Positions 19,892 through 30,431 are shown, counted from the stretch's first letter. The stretch is 64,000 nt of DNA from a bacterium (GCA_026129405.1 JAHCID010000005.1:270412-334411); one strand, 5' to 3'. A program made the numbers and translations. The notes: generated by a model not told the origin, from the letters alone.

Positions 19892-20242
19892 ATGGCAGCG
19901 AGCTCCTCCGAGGCCACCATCACGCTCACACCCCTTGCCGTCGATGCGGTCAAGCGGGTGCGCGCGAAGGAGGGACTCGGCGAGGAGCACGCGCTGCGCG
20001 TCGCCGTCGTCGGCGGGGGGTGCTCGGGCTTCAGCTACCAGCTCGACTTCGACGACAAGGTCCAGGAGGGCGACCTCGTGGTCGAGTACGACGGGGTCCG
20101 CGTCCGGGTCGATCCCGAGAGCCTCCAGTACCTGGCCGGCATGGAGATCGACTTCGTGAGCAGCCTGCACGGAGGCGGCTTCAAGTTCCGCAATCCGAAG
20201 GCGACCAACACCTGCGGGTGCGGGTCGTCGTTCTCGGCCTGA
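19892..20242 (+). CDS. erpA: A-type iron-sulfur carrier (IscA/ErpA family)
   Basis: 116 aa from the ATG at 19892; the frame is open further upstream but earlier starts only add non-homologous residues. The three conserved Cys are present: GGGCSGF (~residue 44) and TCGCGSS near the C-terminus. The family accepts an Fe-S cluster from a scaffold and passes it to apo-enzymes. FDFxD-type region LDFDDKV and PESLQYLAGMEIDF fit well. There is no isc or suf operon here, so the gene is stand-alone, as erpA often is; iscA/sufA cannot be excluded. It is followed after 31 bases by the phosphatase gene. Confidence 0.92.
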   Translation: MAASSSEATITLTPLAVDAVKRVRAKEGLGEEHALRVAVVGGGCSGFSYQLDFDDKVQEGDLVVEYDGVRVRVDPESLQYLAGMEIDFVSSLHGGGFKFRNPKATNTCGCGSSFSA

Positions 20243-20273
20243 TCCGCCGCGCCGGTTCGGCTCCGGTCCTCGC

Positions 20274-20921
20274 GTGCGCTACCGGCACGTCGCCTTCGAT
20301 CTCGACGGCACCCTCGCGGATACGCGCGCCGACATCGTCGCCGCGGCGAACGCCATGCTGACCGAGCTCGGGCGCCCGCCGCAGCCCCTCGAGGTCGTTC
20401 AGGGGTACGTGGGCGAGGGCGCGCGCCGTCTGGTCGAGCGGCTCCTCGGCGCGCCGGAGCCGGCCGCCGTCGCGGGCGGCCTGCGCCGGTTCCTCGATTT
20501 CTACGCTCGCCACCTGCTCGACGCCACCCGGCTCTATCCCGGCGTCGCCGACGCGCTGGCCGCGCTGGCGGCGCGGGGCATCGTGCTCACGGTCTGCACG
20601 AACAAGCCCGAGGCGATGAGCCGCACCATTCTCGACGGTCTCCGTGTGGGCAGGCTCTTCCGCGAGGTCGTCGGCGGCGACACGCTGCCGACGCGCAAGC
20701 CGGACCCGCAGGGGCTGCTCCTGCTCTGCGAGCGCGTCGGCATTCCCCCGGGCGATGCGCTGCTCGTCGGCGATTCCGGGATCGACGTGCACACGGCGCG
20801 GGCTGCGGGGGTCGCCTTCTGCGGCGTCGCGTGGGGGCTCACGCCGGAGGGCATGTGGGCCGCCGAGCCGTCGTTGGTGATCGACGACGCGGCGGCGCTT
20901 CTCGGCGTGGTCGAGGGCTGA
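20274..20921 (+). CDS. gph: phosphoglycolate phosphatase-like HAD hydrolase
   Basis: 215 aa from the GTG at 20274. HAD motif I FDLDGTLADT (residues ~8-17), motif II CTNKP, motif III Lys in TRKPDP, and motif IV VGDSGIDVHTA are all intact. The cap domain type and overall layout match Gph, which removes 2-phosphoglycolate formed during DNA repair or Rubisco oxygenation. Substrate specificity cannot be fixed by motifs alone; a sugar phosphatase is the main alternative. It probably shares a transcript with the Fe-S carrier gene. Confidence 0.85.
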   Translation: MRYRHVAFDLDGTLADTRADIVAAANAMLTELGRPPQPLEVVQGYVGEGARRLVERLLGAPEPAAVAGGLRRFLDFYARHLLDATRLYPGVADALAALAARGIVLTVCTNKPEAMSRTILDGLRVGRLFREVVGGDTLPTRKPDPQGLLLLCERVGIPPGDALLVGDSGIDVHTARAAGVAFCGVAWGLTPEGMWAAEPSLVIDDAAALLGVVEG

Positions 20922-20927
20922 GCCCGC

Positions 20928-22373
20928 TCACTCGCGTGACAAGGCGGCGTAGAGGTCGACGTACGCTGCCGCGGAGCGGTCCCAGGAGAAGTCGCAGGCC
21001 ATCCCGTTGGCGATCAGCCGCCGCCACGCGGCCGTGTCGGTGCGGATCGCGAGCGCGGCGCGGGTCGCGGCGACGAGGGCCGGCGTGGTGCAGGGACGGA
21101 AGAGGAAGCCCGTGCCGTGCCCGGTCTCCGCATCCCATGGGGTCACCGTGTCGGCGAGGCCTCCCGTCTCGTGCACGATCGGCACCGCCCCGTAGCGCAG
21201 GCTGTAGAGCTGGGTCAGGCCGCAGGGCTCGAAACGTGACGGCATCCAGAAGAGGTCGGCGCCGGCTTCGAGGCGGCGCGCCAGCGGCTCGTCGAAGCCG
21301 ATGCGTACGGCGACGCGGCCGGGATGCCGCGCCGCCAGCTCGTGCAGCGCATGCTCCCAGTGCGGATCGCCGCTCCCGAGGACGGCGAGCTGGATCGCCC
21401 CGCCGCCGACGAGCCCCCACGCGGCGCCGAGCGCGGTGTCGATGCCCTTCTGCTCCGCGAGGCGCGTCACCATGGCGACCAGCGCGGGGGCTTCGTCCGG
21501 CGTGAGCCCGAGCTCGCCTCGCAAGGCCGCGCGGCAGGCCGCCTTGCCGTCGAGCGTGGTCGCGTCGTAGTGCGCCGGCAGCGCAGGATCGCCGGCCGGA
21601 TCCCACGCGACCGTGTCGATGCCGTTCAGGATGCCGTGCACGCGCTCGGCGCGCGCGCGCAGCACGCCGTCGAGACCTTCGCCGAGGGCGGGCGTCTGGA
21701 TCTCGCGGGCGTAGCGCGGGCTCACCGTGGTGATCGCATCGGCGAAGACGAGCCCGGCCTTCAGAAAGTTGATCTGGCCGTGGAACTCGAGGAACTCCGC
21801 GGTGAACCAGCGCGGGTCGAGGTTCAGGAGGTGCCAGTCCGCCGCCCAGAATCGGCCCTGGTAGGCGAGATTGTGGACCGTCTGTACCGTTCGCGTCGCC
21901 GCCAGCTCGGGATACAGCGCCTGCGTGCCGCGCAGGAAGGCGAGCGCGGGCGCCGCCTGCCAATCGTGCGCGTGCAGCACGTCGGGCGGCGTCGCCAGCT
22001 CGCGCAGCCACTCGAGCGCCGCACGGCAGAAGACGACGAAGCGCTCCGCGTTGTCGGGGTGGTCGCGGCCGCCGTCGCCGTAGAGGCCCTCGCGGTCGAA
22101 GTAGCGCGGCGCCGCGAGGAGCAGCGTCGGCACCGGGGCGTTCGCGACGCGCAGGACGTCGACCGGCTCCATGCGGCTGCCGACCGGCGCGTGCACGCGG
22201 CCGAGCCGCTCGACCGTGCCCGCGGTGCGCAGCGCCGTACGGTACGCGGGCAGCATGACCGTGACGTCGGCCCCGCGGCTGGCGAGGGCCGGCGGCAGCG
22301 AGCCGAGCACGTCCGCGAGGCCCCCGGTCTTGGCCCATGGCTGGGCCTCCGAGGCCAGGTGGACGACGCGCAC
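20928..22373 (-). CDS. glgA: glycogen/starch synthase (GT5)
   Basis: 481 aa from the GTG at 22373. The N-terminal ADP-glucose binding motif KTGGLADV is at residues 15-22. The C-terminal half has the GT5 segments MPSRFEPCGLTQLYSLRYG and VHETGGLADTV. The enzyme extends alpha-1,4-glucan from a nucleotide-glucose. The GTG start lies seven bases after the stop of galT, so galT-glgA, and probably lon upstream, form one transcript. No glgB, glgC or glgP is in the window; the sugar nucleotide may be made by the neighbouring transferase or elsewhere. Confidence 0.95.
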   Translation of the reverse strand: MRVVHLASEAQPWAKTGGLADVLGSLPPALASRGADVTVMLPAYRTALRTAGTVERLGRVHAPVGSRMEPVDVLRVANAPVPTLLLAAPRYFDREGLYGDGGRDHPDNAERFVVFCRAALEWLRELATPPDVLHAHDWQAAPALAFLRGTQALYPELAATRTVQTVHNLAYQGRFWAADWHLLNLDPRWFTAEFLEFHGQINFLKAGLVFADAITTVSPRYAREIQTPALGEGLDGVLRARAERVHGILNGIDTVAWDPAGDPALPAHYDATTLDGKAACRAALRGELGLTPDEAPALVAMVTRLAEQKGIDTALGAAWGLVGGGAIQLAVLGSGDPHWEHALHELAARHPGRVAVRIGFDEPLARRLEAGADLFWMPSRFEPCGLTQLYSLRYGAVPIVHETGGLADTVTPWDAETGHGTGFLFRPCTTPALVAATRAALAIRTDTAAWRRLIANGMACDFSWDRSAAAYVDLYAALSRE

Positions 22374-22379
22374 GCAGCG

Positions 22380-23366
22380 CTACTCCGGGGCGTCGCGCAG
22401 GAAGCGGGCGGCGTCCTCGGGCGGCACCGGGTTCGTGTGCAGCCCGCTCTCCCACTCGAAGCCGGCGGTGGCGGCGAGGCGCGGGATCACCTCGACGTGC
22501 CAGTGGAAGAAGGGGCTGTCGGCGTCGGCGAACGGCGCGGTGTGCAGGAGAACCGAGTAGGGCGGGTCGCCGAGGAGCGTGCGCATCCGGCGCAGGACGC
22601 CGCGCAGCGCCTTCGCGAGGTCGGCGTGCTCGATCGGGTCCGCGTTCTCGAAGGCGCCGAGGTGCCGGCGCGGCAGGATCCAGGTCTCGAACGGGAAGCG
22701 GGCCGCGAACGGCGCGAACGCCATCAGGTGGTCGGTCTCGAGGACGAGGCGGCTCTGCTCTTCCGTTTCCTGGTGCATGATGTCGCAGAAGAGGCAGCGC
22801 TCGCGGTAGTCGTGGTAGGCGCGCGCGTGGTGCAGCTCGTCGTTGAGACGCTGCGGGGGGATCGGCGTGGCCAGGAGCTGCGAGTGCGGATGCTCGTGCA
22901 TCGGGCCGCGGTCGAGGCCGTGCGTCTTCACCACCACCGCGGCGCGGAAGCGCGGATCGCGCTTCAGGTCGCGGATGCGCTCGCGCCAGGCGCCGATCAC
23001 GTCCTCGACGACCTGGAGCGGCAGGCTCGCGAGCACGTCGTCGTGCTTCGGCGACTCGACGATGAGCTCGTGCGCTCCGACGCCGTTCATGAGGTCGTAG
23101 AGGCCGTGTCCGCGACGCTCGAGATCGCCTTCGACGCGCAGCGAGGGGAACTTGTTGGGCACGACGCGTACGCGCCAGCCGTCGGCGGCGTCGCCGCCGA
23201 CGGTCAGGATCGCGGGCGGCGTCTCCACCTCGTGGCCGCCGCAGAGCAGGCAGGGACCGCCGCGACGCTGGGGTCGCGCCTCGCGGAAGTCCTGGGGACG
23301 GCGCACACGTTCGGTATCGACGATCACCCAGCGACCGACGACGGGATCTCTACGTAGCTCGGGCAT
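22380..23366 (-). CDS. galT: galactose-1-phosphate uridylyltransferase family protein
   Basis: 328 aa from the ATG at 23366, 13 bases after the lon stop. Two zinc-type pairs, CLLC (residues 39-42) and CLFC, and the active-site HEHPHSQ near residue 160 with the nucleophilic His are present; a second HIT-like half ends with FHWHVEVIPR. GalT swaps UMP between UDP-glucose and galactose-1-phosphate. Because it is paired with glgA, a role in hexose-1-phosphate nucleotidyl transfer for glucan synthesis is possible (inference). Full length for the bacterial type. Confidence 0.92.
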   Translation of the reverse strand: MPELRRDPVVGRWVIVDTERVRRPQDFREARPQRRGGPCLLCGGHEVETPPAILTVGGDAADGWRVRVVPNKFPSLRVEGDLERRGHGLYDLMNGVGAHELIVESPKHDDVLASLPLQVVEDVIGAWRERIRDLKRDPRFRAAVVVKTHGLDRGPMHEHPHSQLLATPIPPQRLNDELHHARAYHDYRERCLFCDIMHQETEEQSRLVLETDHLMAFAPFAARFPFETWILPRRHLGAFENADPIEHADLAKALRGVLRRMRTLLGDPPYSVLLHTAPFADADSPFFHWHVEVIPRLAATAGFEWESGLHTNPVPPEDAARFLRDAPE

Positions 23367-23378
23367 GATGGAAGCGCT

Positions 23379-25814
<2,436 letters not shown>

Positions 25815-25827
25815 CGTCGGCGGGCGG

Positions 25828-25856
25828 ACTGTAACCCAGCCCCCTGACGCCGACAA
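25828..25856 (-). promoter_or_regulatory. candidate lon promoter
   Basis: On the minus strand TTGTCG (25856-25851), 17-base spacer, TACAGT (25833-25828). The predicted leader is about seven bases and no Shine-Dalgarno precedes the ATG. No CIRCE or sigma32-type element was recognised. Confidence 0.42.
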
Positions 25857-25870
25857 GGTACGACGGCACC

Positions 25871-25900
25871 TCGACTCCGGTCGCGGGGCCCTGCTACGAT
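25871..25900 (+). promoter_or_regulatory. candidate promoter of the DUF2203 gene, leaderless geometry
   Basis: TCGACT (25871-25876), 18-base spacer, TACGAT (25895-25900). The GTG start at 25909 is eight bases after the -10. It stands back to back with the lon promoter. Confidence 0.4.
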
Positions 25901-25908
25901 CGCCCACG

Positions 25909-26331
25909 GTGCAGGGGCGAAAGCTGTTCTCGCTGGAGGAAGCGAACGCGTGCGTCCCCCAGCTGGCGATGCGCGTCGAGCGCCTCCAACGTGCGGCGTT
26001 GCGGCTCGAAGCGGAGCGCACCGGCCTCGCGCAGGAGCGCGGCGTCGACCCCGATCTCGTCGACACCGCCGACCTGCTGCGTGCGCGCCCCGCGGTCCGC
26101 ATCCTGATCGAGGAGCTCGACGCGCTCGTCGGCGAGATCGAGGAGACCGGCGCGCAGCTGAAGGACGTGCGCCTCGGCCTCGTCGATTTCCCGCATCGGC
26201 GCGACGGCGAGGTGGTGCTCCTCTGCTGGCAGTTCGGCGAGCCCGAGGTCGCGTTCTGGCACGGCGAGGCCGACGGCTTCGCCGGTCGCCGGCCTCTGCC
26301 GGGCGCGCAGCGGGCGCGCTGGCTCCAGTAG
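25909..26331 (+). CDS. DUF2203 family protein
   Basis: 140 aa from the GTG at 25909, cytoplasmic. The N-terminus [15 protein letters not shown] and the C-terminal block [42 protein letters not shown] match the DUF2203 signature. The first two thirds form a helical, coiled-coil-like region; the C-terminal third is compact and conserved with two His. No biochemical function is established for the family. The stop is two bases before the GTG of the HAD gene, so they are co-translated. Confidence 0.88.
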   Translation: MQGRKLFSLEEANACVPQLAMRVERLQRAALRLEAERTGLAQERGVDPDLVDTADLLRARPAVRILIEELDALVGEIEETGAQLKDVRLGLVDFPHRRDGEVVLLCWQFGEPEVAFWHGEADGFAGRRPLPGAQRARWLQ

Positions 26332-26332
26332 C

Positions 26333-27076
26333 GTGTCGGCGTACCGCGGCGTCCTCTTCGACCTGTTCGGTACGCTCGTCCTGGTCGACGAGAGCCGGCT
26401 GTCCGAGCTGACGATCGACGGTCGGACGACCCGCACGACGCTCGGCGACGTGGTGCCGCTCGTGCAGGAGCTGATTCCGGAGGTGGCGCCGGCGGCGCTG
26501 TGGCACGCGCTGCGCACCGTGTCCGCCGAGATGGCGGCGAGCCGCGAGGACACGCACGTCGAGCATCCGTCGCGCGAGCGCTTCCGGCGCGCGCTGGCGA
26601 CGCTCGGTATCCACGGCGCGCACGGTGCCGAGGTGGCGGTCGCGCTCTCGCGCGCCCACATGCGCGGCATCGCCGCCGCGACGGTGTTCCCGCCGTCGCA
26701 CGCGGCCGTGCTCGCGGCCGCGCGGCGCGACGGCCCGGTGGGTGTGGTGTCGAACTTCGACGACACCGCGACCGCGTACGAGATACTCCGCCGCCACGGC
26801 ATCCTGCCGCACCTCGCGACCGTCGTCGTCTCCGAGGCGGTCGGCGTGCGCAAGCCGCATCCCGCGATCGTGCGCGAGGCGCTCCGCTGCGTCGGCGTGG
26901 CCGCGTCCGAGGCGCTCTTCGTCGGCGACACGCTGGGTGAGGACGTTGCGGCGGCGGTCGCGGCCGGGGTCGACGCCGCGTGGATCGATCGGCACGGCCG
27001 CGGCGTTCCCGCCGGGACGCCGCCGCCGCGCTACGTGCTGCACGCGTTGCCCGACCTGCTGCCCGTGCTGGCATGA
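26333..27076 (+). CDS. HAD-superfamily hydrolase
   Basis: 247 aa from the GTG at 26333. Motif I is FDLFGTLV (residues ~9-16), with the second acidic residue of DxD replaced by Phe-Gly as in haloacid dehalogenase-like subfamilies. Motif II is VVSNFDD, motif III Lys is in VRKPHP, and motif IV is [10 protein letters not shown] helical cap lies between motif I and II. Because the second Asp, which acts as acid/base in phosphatases, is missing, dehalogenase-like or altered chemistry is possible. Substrate unknown. Coupled to DUF2203 upstream and to the LOG-like gene downstream (ATGA). Confidence 0.85.
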   Translation: MSAYRGVLFDLFGTLVLVDESRLSELTIDGRTTRTTLGDVVPLVQELIPEVAPAALWHALRTVSAEMAASREDTHVEHPSRERFRRALATLGIHGAHGAEVAVALSRAHMRGIAAATVFPPSHAAVLAAARRDGPVGVVSNFDDTATAYEILRRHGILPHLATVVVSEAVGVRKPHPAIVREALRCVGVAASEALFVGDTLGEDVAAAVAAGVDAAWIDRHGRGVPAGTPPPRYVLHALPDLLPVLA

Positions 27077-27570
27077 GCCGGCCGCTCCAGATCGCCGTCG
27101 CGGGCGGGGGAACGTGCGGACCGCGGGCGGCCCGCCAGGCGGAGACGCTCGGCCGCGCGCTCGCCGAGGGCGGGGCGGTCGTGATCTGCGGCGGGCTCGG
27201 CGGCGCGATGGCCGCGGTGTCGCGCGGGGCGCGTGCGGCGGGCGGGCTCGTGGTCGGGCTCCTGCCGGGCTACGCGCACGCCGACGGCAACCCGTGGCTC
27301 GGCGTCGCGCTGCCGACGGGGATCGGCCACGCGCGCAACGTCCTGGTCGCGGCGGCGGGTGACGTCCTCGTCGCGCTGCCGGGCGCGCACGGGACGCTCT
27401 CGGAGATCGCGCTCGCGCGCGTGCTCGGGCGACCCGTCGTGGTGCTGGGCGGCCGCGTGCCCGTGGCGGGCGTGGTGCGGGCGCGCTCGCCGGAGGACGC
27501 CGCACGCCGGGCGCTGCGCCTCGCCGCTACAGGCGGCGCGGCGAGGGCGAGCCGGACGCGCCGCGCTTGA
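27073..27570 (+). CDS. TIGR00725/LOG-like Rossmann protein
   Basis: 165 aa, starting inside the stop of the HAD gene. The N-terminal [11 protein letters not shown], the central [17 protein letters not shown] and the C-terminal [17 protein letters not shown] reproduce the layout of the TIGR00725 group, relatives of cytokinin-riboside-monophosphate phosphoribohydrolases (LOG). The LOG catalytic motif PGGxGTxxE appears as PGAHGTLSE, retaining the Glu. Nucleoside-monophosphate binding is likely; the physiological substrate is unknown. Its last 44 bases overlap the convergent cyclo-ligase-like gene. Confidence 0.82.
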   Translation: MSRPLQIAVAGGGTCGPRAARQAETLGRALAEGGAVVICGGLGGAMAAVSRGARAAGGLVVGLLPGYAHADGNPWLGVALPTGIGHARNVLVAAAGDVLVALPGAHGTLSEIALARVLGRPVVVLGGRVPVAGVVRARSPEDAARRALRLAATGGAARASRTRRA

Positions 27571-28267
27571 GGCGCTTGCGCAGCAGCGGGATGGCATTGA
27601 TGCGCAGCGCTCGGAGGAGGTCCCAGTAGATGCCGCGTGGGCGCGGGTGCGCCGGTCGCGTGGCGATCACCTCGGTCGGCGTGACCAGGAAGTCGACCGG
27701 CAGGTCGTGCGGCAGCATCGCGATGCGTTCGCCGAGGATCTGCACCGGGTGGACCGTCGTCAGGATGGGCGTCGACTCGCGGACCTTGCCCTCCTCGCGC
27801 AGGAGGCCATACTCGAGGTCGCAGTAGCCGCCGCCCTTGCCGAGCCGGGCGCCGTCGCGGCCGACCGCCACCGAGCCGCAGACGACGAGGTCGATCGGCC
27901 GCATCTCGCGCGGCGACACCGCGCGCCCGTACTTGCAGGCGCCGGCGATGCTGGCGGCGAGCGCGGCGCGGCGGCCGAAGCGCTGCGGATCGATCTCGAT
28001 GAAGCACTTCTCGGTCCGCAGCTGCGGCACCGCCATGTAGACGATCTTGCCCTCGAGGAGGGCGAGGCGTCTCACCGGCAGCTGGGGCGCGTCGGGATTG
28101 ATCTTGACGACGAGCGCGCGACGCCAGACGGCCATCTCACGGAGCAGCTGTGCGGCCTGCTCGGCACCCTCGAAGTTGGGGATGCGTCCGGGTGCCCAGG
28201 GGAAGCGACCGACGCCTTCGCGCTCAATCGTCTTCCAGACCTTCTGGCGGATCTCCGCCTTCGTCAT
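27527..28267 (-). CDS. 5-formyltetrahydrofolate cyclo-ligase family protein
   Basis: About 246 aa from the ATG at 28267 (MTKAEIRQKVW is the usual N-terminus of this subfamily); an ATG at 28309 would add 14 residues. The core motif KGGGYCDLEYG, with VAVGRDGARLG just before it, is the folate/ATP-binding segment, and VTPTEVIAT is the distal conserved block. Canonical enzymes convert 5-formyl-THF to 5,10-methenyl-THF; this longer subfamily (MTHFSD-like) is less characterised. It is the last gene of the ttuB-ttuA-trmI strand unit and overlaps trmI by 44 bases. Confidence 0.8.
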   Translation of the reverse strand: MTKAEIRQKVWKTIEREGVGRFPWAPGRIPNFEGAEQAAQLLREMAVWRRALVVKINPDAPQLPVRRLALLEGKIVYMAVPQLRTEKCFIEIDPQRFGRRAALAASIAGACKYGRAVSPREMRPIDLVVCGSVAVGRDGARLGKGGGYCDLEYGLLREEGKVRESTPILTTVHPVQILGERIAMLPHDLPVDFLVTPTEVIATRPAHPRPRGIYWDLLRALRINAIPLLRKRLKRGASGSPSPRRL

Positions 28268-29159
28268 CACGCGCTGGCCCCGCCGCGCGAGTGCGGCCGT
28301 CCCGTTCATCGGTACCGTAGGGGTCCCGGGGAGTCAATTCGGAACGCAGGTTCGCGCCGTCGGCGAGGCGCCGTGCGAAGACGAGGAAGCCGGTATGGGC
28401 GACCATCCGATGCTCGGGCCGCAGGCTGCGACCGCCGACGTGCCAGTGGCGCAGCATGGTCTCGAAGGCCTCGACGGCGCCGAAGCGGCCGTCGGCGCGG
28501 AGGGCGTCGACCAGGCTCTTCACCTGGAGCGCGGTCGGCACGAAGCCGGTGAAGCTGCCGCCCGGGCGCAGGGCGTCGGCGGCGTGGGGCAGCAGCTGCC
28601 AGGGCTCGGCGAGATCGACCACGATGCGGTCGACGTCGCGCTCGACGAGGCCGGCGAGGGCGTCCTGCACGCGGAGCGTCCAGTTCGGGGTCGGGCCGTG
28701 GAAGCGGGCGACGTTCTCGCGCGCCATCGCCGCGAAGTCCTCCCGCAGCTCGTACGACACCAGGCGGCCGCCCGGGCCGACGGCGTGGAGCAGGGCGAGC
28801 GTCAGCGCCGCCGGGCCGGTGCCGATCTCGAGCACGGTGTCGCCAGGGACGATGCCGGTCCACAGGATGATCGGCCCGACGTCCTTGGGATAGATCGGCT
28901 GGGCCTGGCGGGGGAGGCTCGGGATCAGCTGCGCGTAGGTCGGCCGCAGGACGAGCAGACGCTCGCCGGTCGGCAGGTCGACGCTCGTCCCCTCGGGGCG
29001 GCCGATCAGGAGATCACATGCGAGCGGCATGCCGCGCACGGTGATGCGGCCGCCGCGGCGCAAGGTGCGCAGGTAGGTGCGATCCTTGCGGTCGATCAGC
29101 AGGACGGCGTCGCGGTCGGCGAGCGCCGCCGCGTCCGTTCGCGCCTCGGGCACGCTCAC
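28224..29159 (-). CDS. trmI: tRNA (adenine-58-N1)-methyltransferase TrmI
   Basis: 311 aa from the GTG at 29159, which overlaps the ttuA stop (GTGA). The N-terminal beta domain (~1-95) has LLIDRKDRTYLRTL and the family block QPIYPKDVGPIIL. The SAM-binding motif is LEIGTGPAALTLALL, followed by LVSYELREDF and DRIVVDLAEPW, the D-x-x-x-PW active-site loop of the m1A58 enzymes. The product methylates A58 in the T-loop of tRNAs as a tetramer. Being coupled to ttuA (s2U/T54) places two T-loop modifications in one unit. The C-terminal ~25 residues are low complexity. Confidence 0.9.
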   Translation of the reverse strand: MSVPEARTDAAALADRDAVLLIDRKDRTYLRTLRRGGRITVRGMPLACDLLIGRPEGTSVDLPTGERLLVLRPTYAQLIPSLPRQAQPIYPKDVGPIILWTGIVPGDTVLEIGTGPAALTLALLHAVGPGGRLVSYELREDFAAMARENVARFHGPTPNWTLRVQDALAGLVERDVDRIVVDLAEPWQLLPHAADALRPGGSFTGFVPTALQVKSLVDALRADGRFGAVEAFETMLRHWHVGGRSLRPEHRMVAHTGFLVFARRLADGANLRSELTPRDPYGTDERDGRTRAAGPARDDEGGDPPEGLEDD

Positions 29160-30091
29160 GCCGACGCCGCGTGCCGGGCGCGCTTGCGCGCCACTTCGTC
29201 GACCAGCTTGCAGTACGCGCAGCGCGCGCCCCACGACGGCATGCCGCAGCTCTCGCAGGTGGACGGGGCCGACTCGGTGGCCGCCTGGGCGGCGGCGAAC
29301 GCTGGTTGGCCGACGCGCAGGAAGTCACGCACGAAGGCCTGCTTGCTTCCGGGGCTCGCGGCCTCGAGACGGTTCAGGACGTCCTTGTGCGCGAGCTGCG
29401 TCGCACCCGCCGCGTTCGGGCACTCGTCGACGACGTAGTCGATGCCGCGCATGAAGGCATAGACCGCGGTCTCGTACTCCGAAAGGAGATGCAGCGGCTT
29501 CGCCTTGCGTACGAAACGCGGATGCGACGGCTCCAGCACCGGGCGCTGCCGGGCCAGGTGGTCGACCTGCCAGTGGAGGACGTTGCCGAGCAGGCGTGCG
29601 GCCTCGTCGTCGAGGTTGTGGCCGGTGACGAGGACGTCGAACTCGCCGCCGTACGCGGCCTCGTCGAAGAAGTGGCGCTTCAGCATGCCGCAGGCGGAGC
29701 AGGCGGAGCGGTTCGTGAGCGCGGCGACGCCGGGGATGTCGAGCCCCGGTCCCTCGTCGGCCAGCGTCACGATGCGCAGCTCGAGGTCGTGGGCGCGCGC
29801 GAACGCCTCGCACAGGGCCTGCGAGCGTGCGGAGTACTCGCCGATGCCCTGGGCGAGGTAGAGGCCGGTGGTCTTGTGTCCGAGGCGCACGAGCACGTCC
29901 CAGAGGGCGAGGCTGTCCTTGCCGCCCGAGACGGCAACCAGCACGCGGTCGTCGGGCCCGAACATGCGTCCCCTGTGGATCGCGCGCTCGACCTGACGCG
30001 GGAACCACTCGAGGTAGCACGGCCGGCAGAAGCCCGCGTTGTGCGCGCGCAGATGCACCTCGGCGCGCGTCCGGCAGCGCACGCACTTCAC
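29156..30091 (-). CDS. ttuA: TtuA-type tRNA 2-thiolation enzyme
   Basis: 311 aa from the GTG at 30091, whose GGAGG lies inside the upstream gene. TtuA thiolates position 54 of tRNA (m5s2U), using an adenylated intermediate and a [4Fe-4S] cluster. Visible features: N-terminal zinc finger (Cys3, Cys6, Cys22, Cys25), PP-loop SGGKDS at 55-60, cluster Cys131, Cys134 (NRSACSACG) and Cys224 (DECPNAAG), and a C-terminal zinc finger (Cys279, Cys282, Cys291, Cys294). The Cys positions match Thermus TtuA (130, 133, 222) closely. TtcA, the closest alternative, lacks both zinc fingers. The preceding gene should supply the sulfur carrier. Confidence 0.92.
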   Translation of the reverse strand: MKCVRCRTRAEVHLRAHNAGFCRPCYLEWFPRQVERAIHRGRMFGPDDRVLVAVSGGKDSLALWDVLVRLGHKTTGLYLAQGIGEYSARSQALCEAFARAHDLELRIVTLADEGPGLDIPGVAALTNRSACSACGMLKRHFFDEAAYGGEFDVLVTGHNLDDEAARLLGNVLHWQVDHLARQRPVLEPSHPRFVRKAKPLHLLSEYETAVYAFMRGIDYVVDECPNAAGATQLAHKDVLNRLEAASPGSKQAFVRDFLRVGQPAFAAAQAATESAPSTCESCGMPSWGARCAYCKLVDEVARKRARHAASA

Positions 30092-30288
30092 AGGGCGCCT
30101 CCGGAGATGACGGCGCGGATCTCGAGCTCGTCGTCCTCCTCCACCATCTCGCCGTCGGTGAGGAGCTCGTCGCGGCGGATCACCATCGCGGTATTGGGCA
30201 GGACGCCGAGCTCGCCGAGCAGGCGTCCCACGGTGCGGCGTCCGTGGATCTCGACCGTGCGACGCTCCGGTAGCAGCAGGACCCGCAT
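30088..30288 (-). CDS. ttuB: ubiquitin-like sulfur carrier (TtuB/MoaD/ThiS family), ends GGAL
   Basis: 66 aa from the ATG at 30288. A beta-grasp protein: VLLLPERRTVEI and RTVGRLLGEL are the first hairpin and helix, NTAMVIRRDELL the middle strand, EDDELEIRAVISGG the last strand leading to the Gly-Gly end. TtuB donates sulfur as a C-terminal thiocarboxylate to TtuA. Here the chain continues two residues past Gly-Gly (GGAL). Codons GGA GGC for the Gly pair also form the ribosome binding site of ttuA, six bases before its GTG. The extension would have to be removed before adenylation, as for the GGCF end of QbsE. Confidence 0.85.
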   Translation of the reverse strand: MRVLLLPERRTVEIHGRRTVGRLLGELGVLPNTAMVIRRDELLTDGEMVEEDDELEIRAVISGGAL

Positions 30289-30366
30289 GACGTGCGGCCC
30301 GGCTACCACGGGGTCCTGGACGCCACAAGGCGGTCGCGCCCGGCCGGCGTCGCGCCCGCCCGCACC

Positions 30367-30395
30367 TTGACAGGGTGCAACCTCGCCCATAGAAG
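30367..30395 (+). promoter_or_regulatory. strong sigma70-type promoter candidate for the zinc-ribbon genes
   Basis: Perfect TTGACA (30367-30372), 17-base spacer, TAGAAG (30390-30395). The transcript would start near 30402, about 30 bases before the ATG at 30432. Similar -10 bases (TAGAAA) occur before lysS. Confidence 0.55.
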
Positions 30396-30431
30396 ACCGA
30401 AATTCCGCTCCAGCGCGGGGCGACCGAGATC

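Noticed and set aside
29160-29234. Longer N-terminus for TrmI, 25 codons upstream
   Set aside because: The added residues are the out-of-frame ttuA tail; the GTG at 29159 gives the normal start and the usual GTGA junction.
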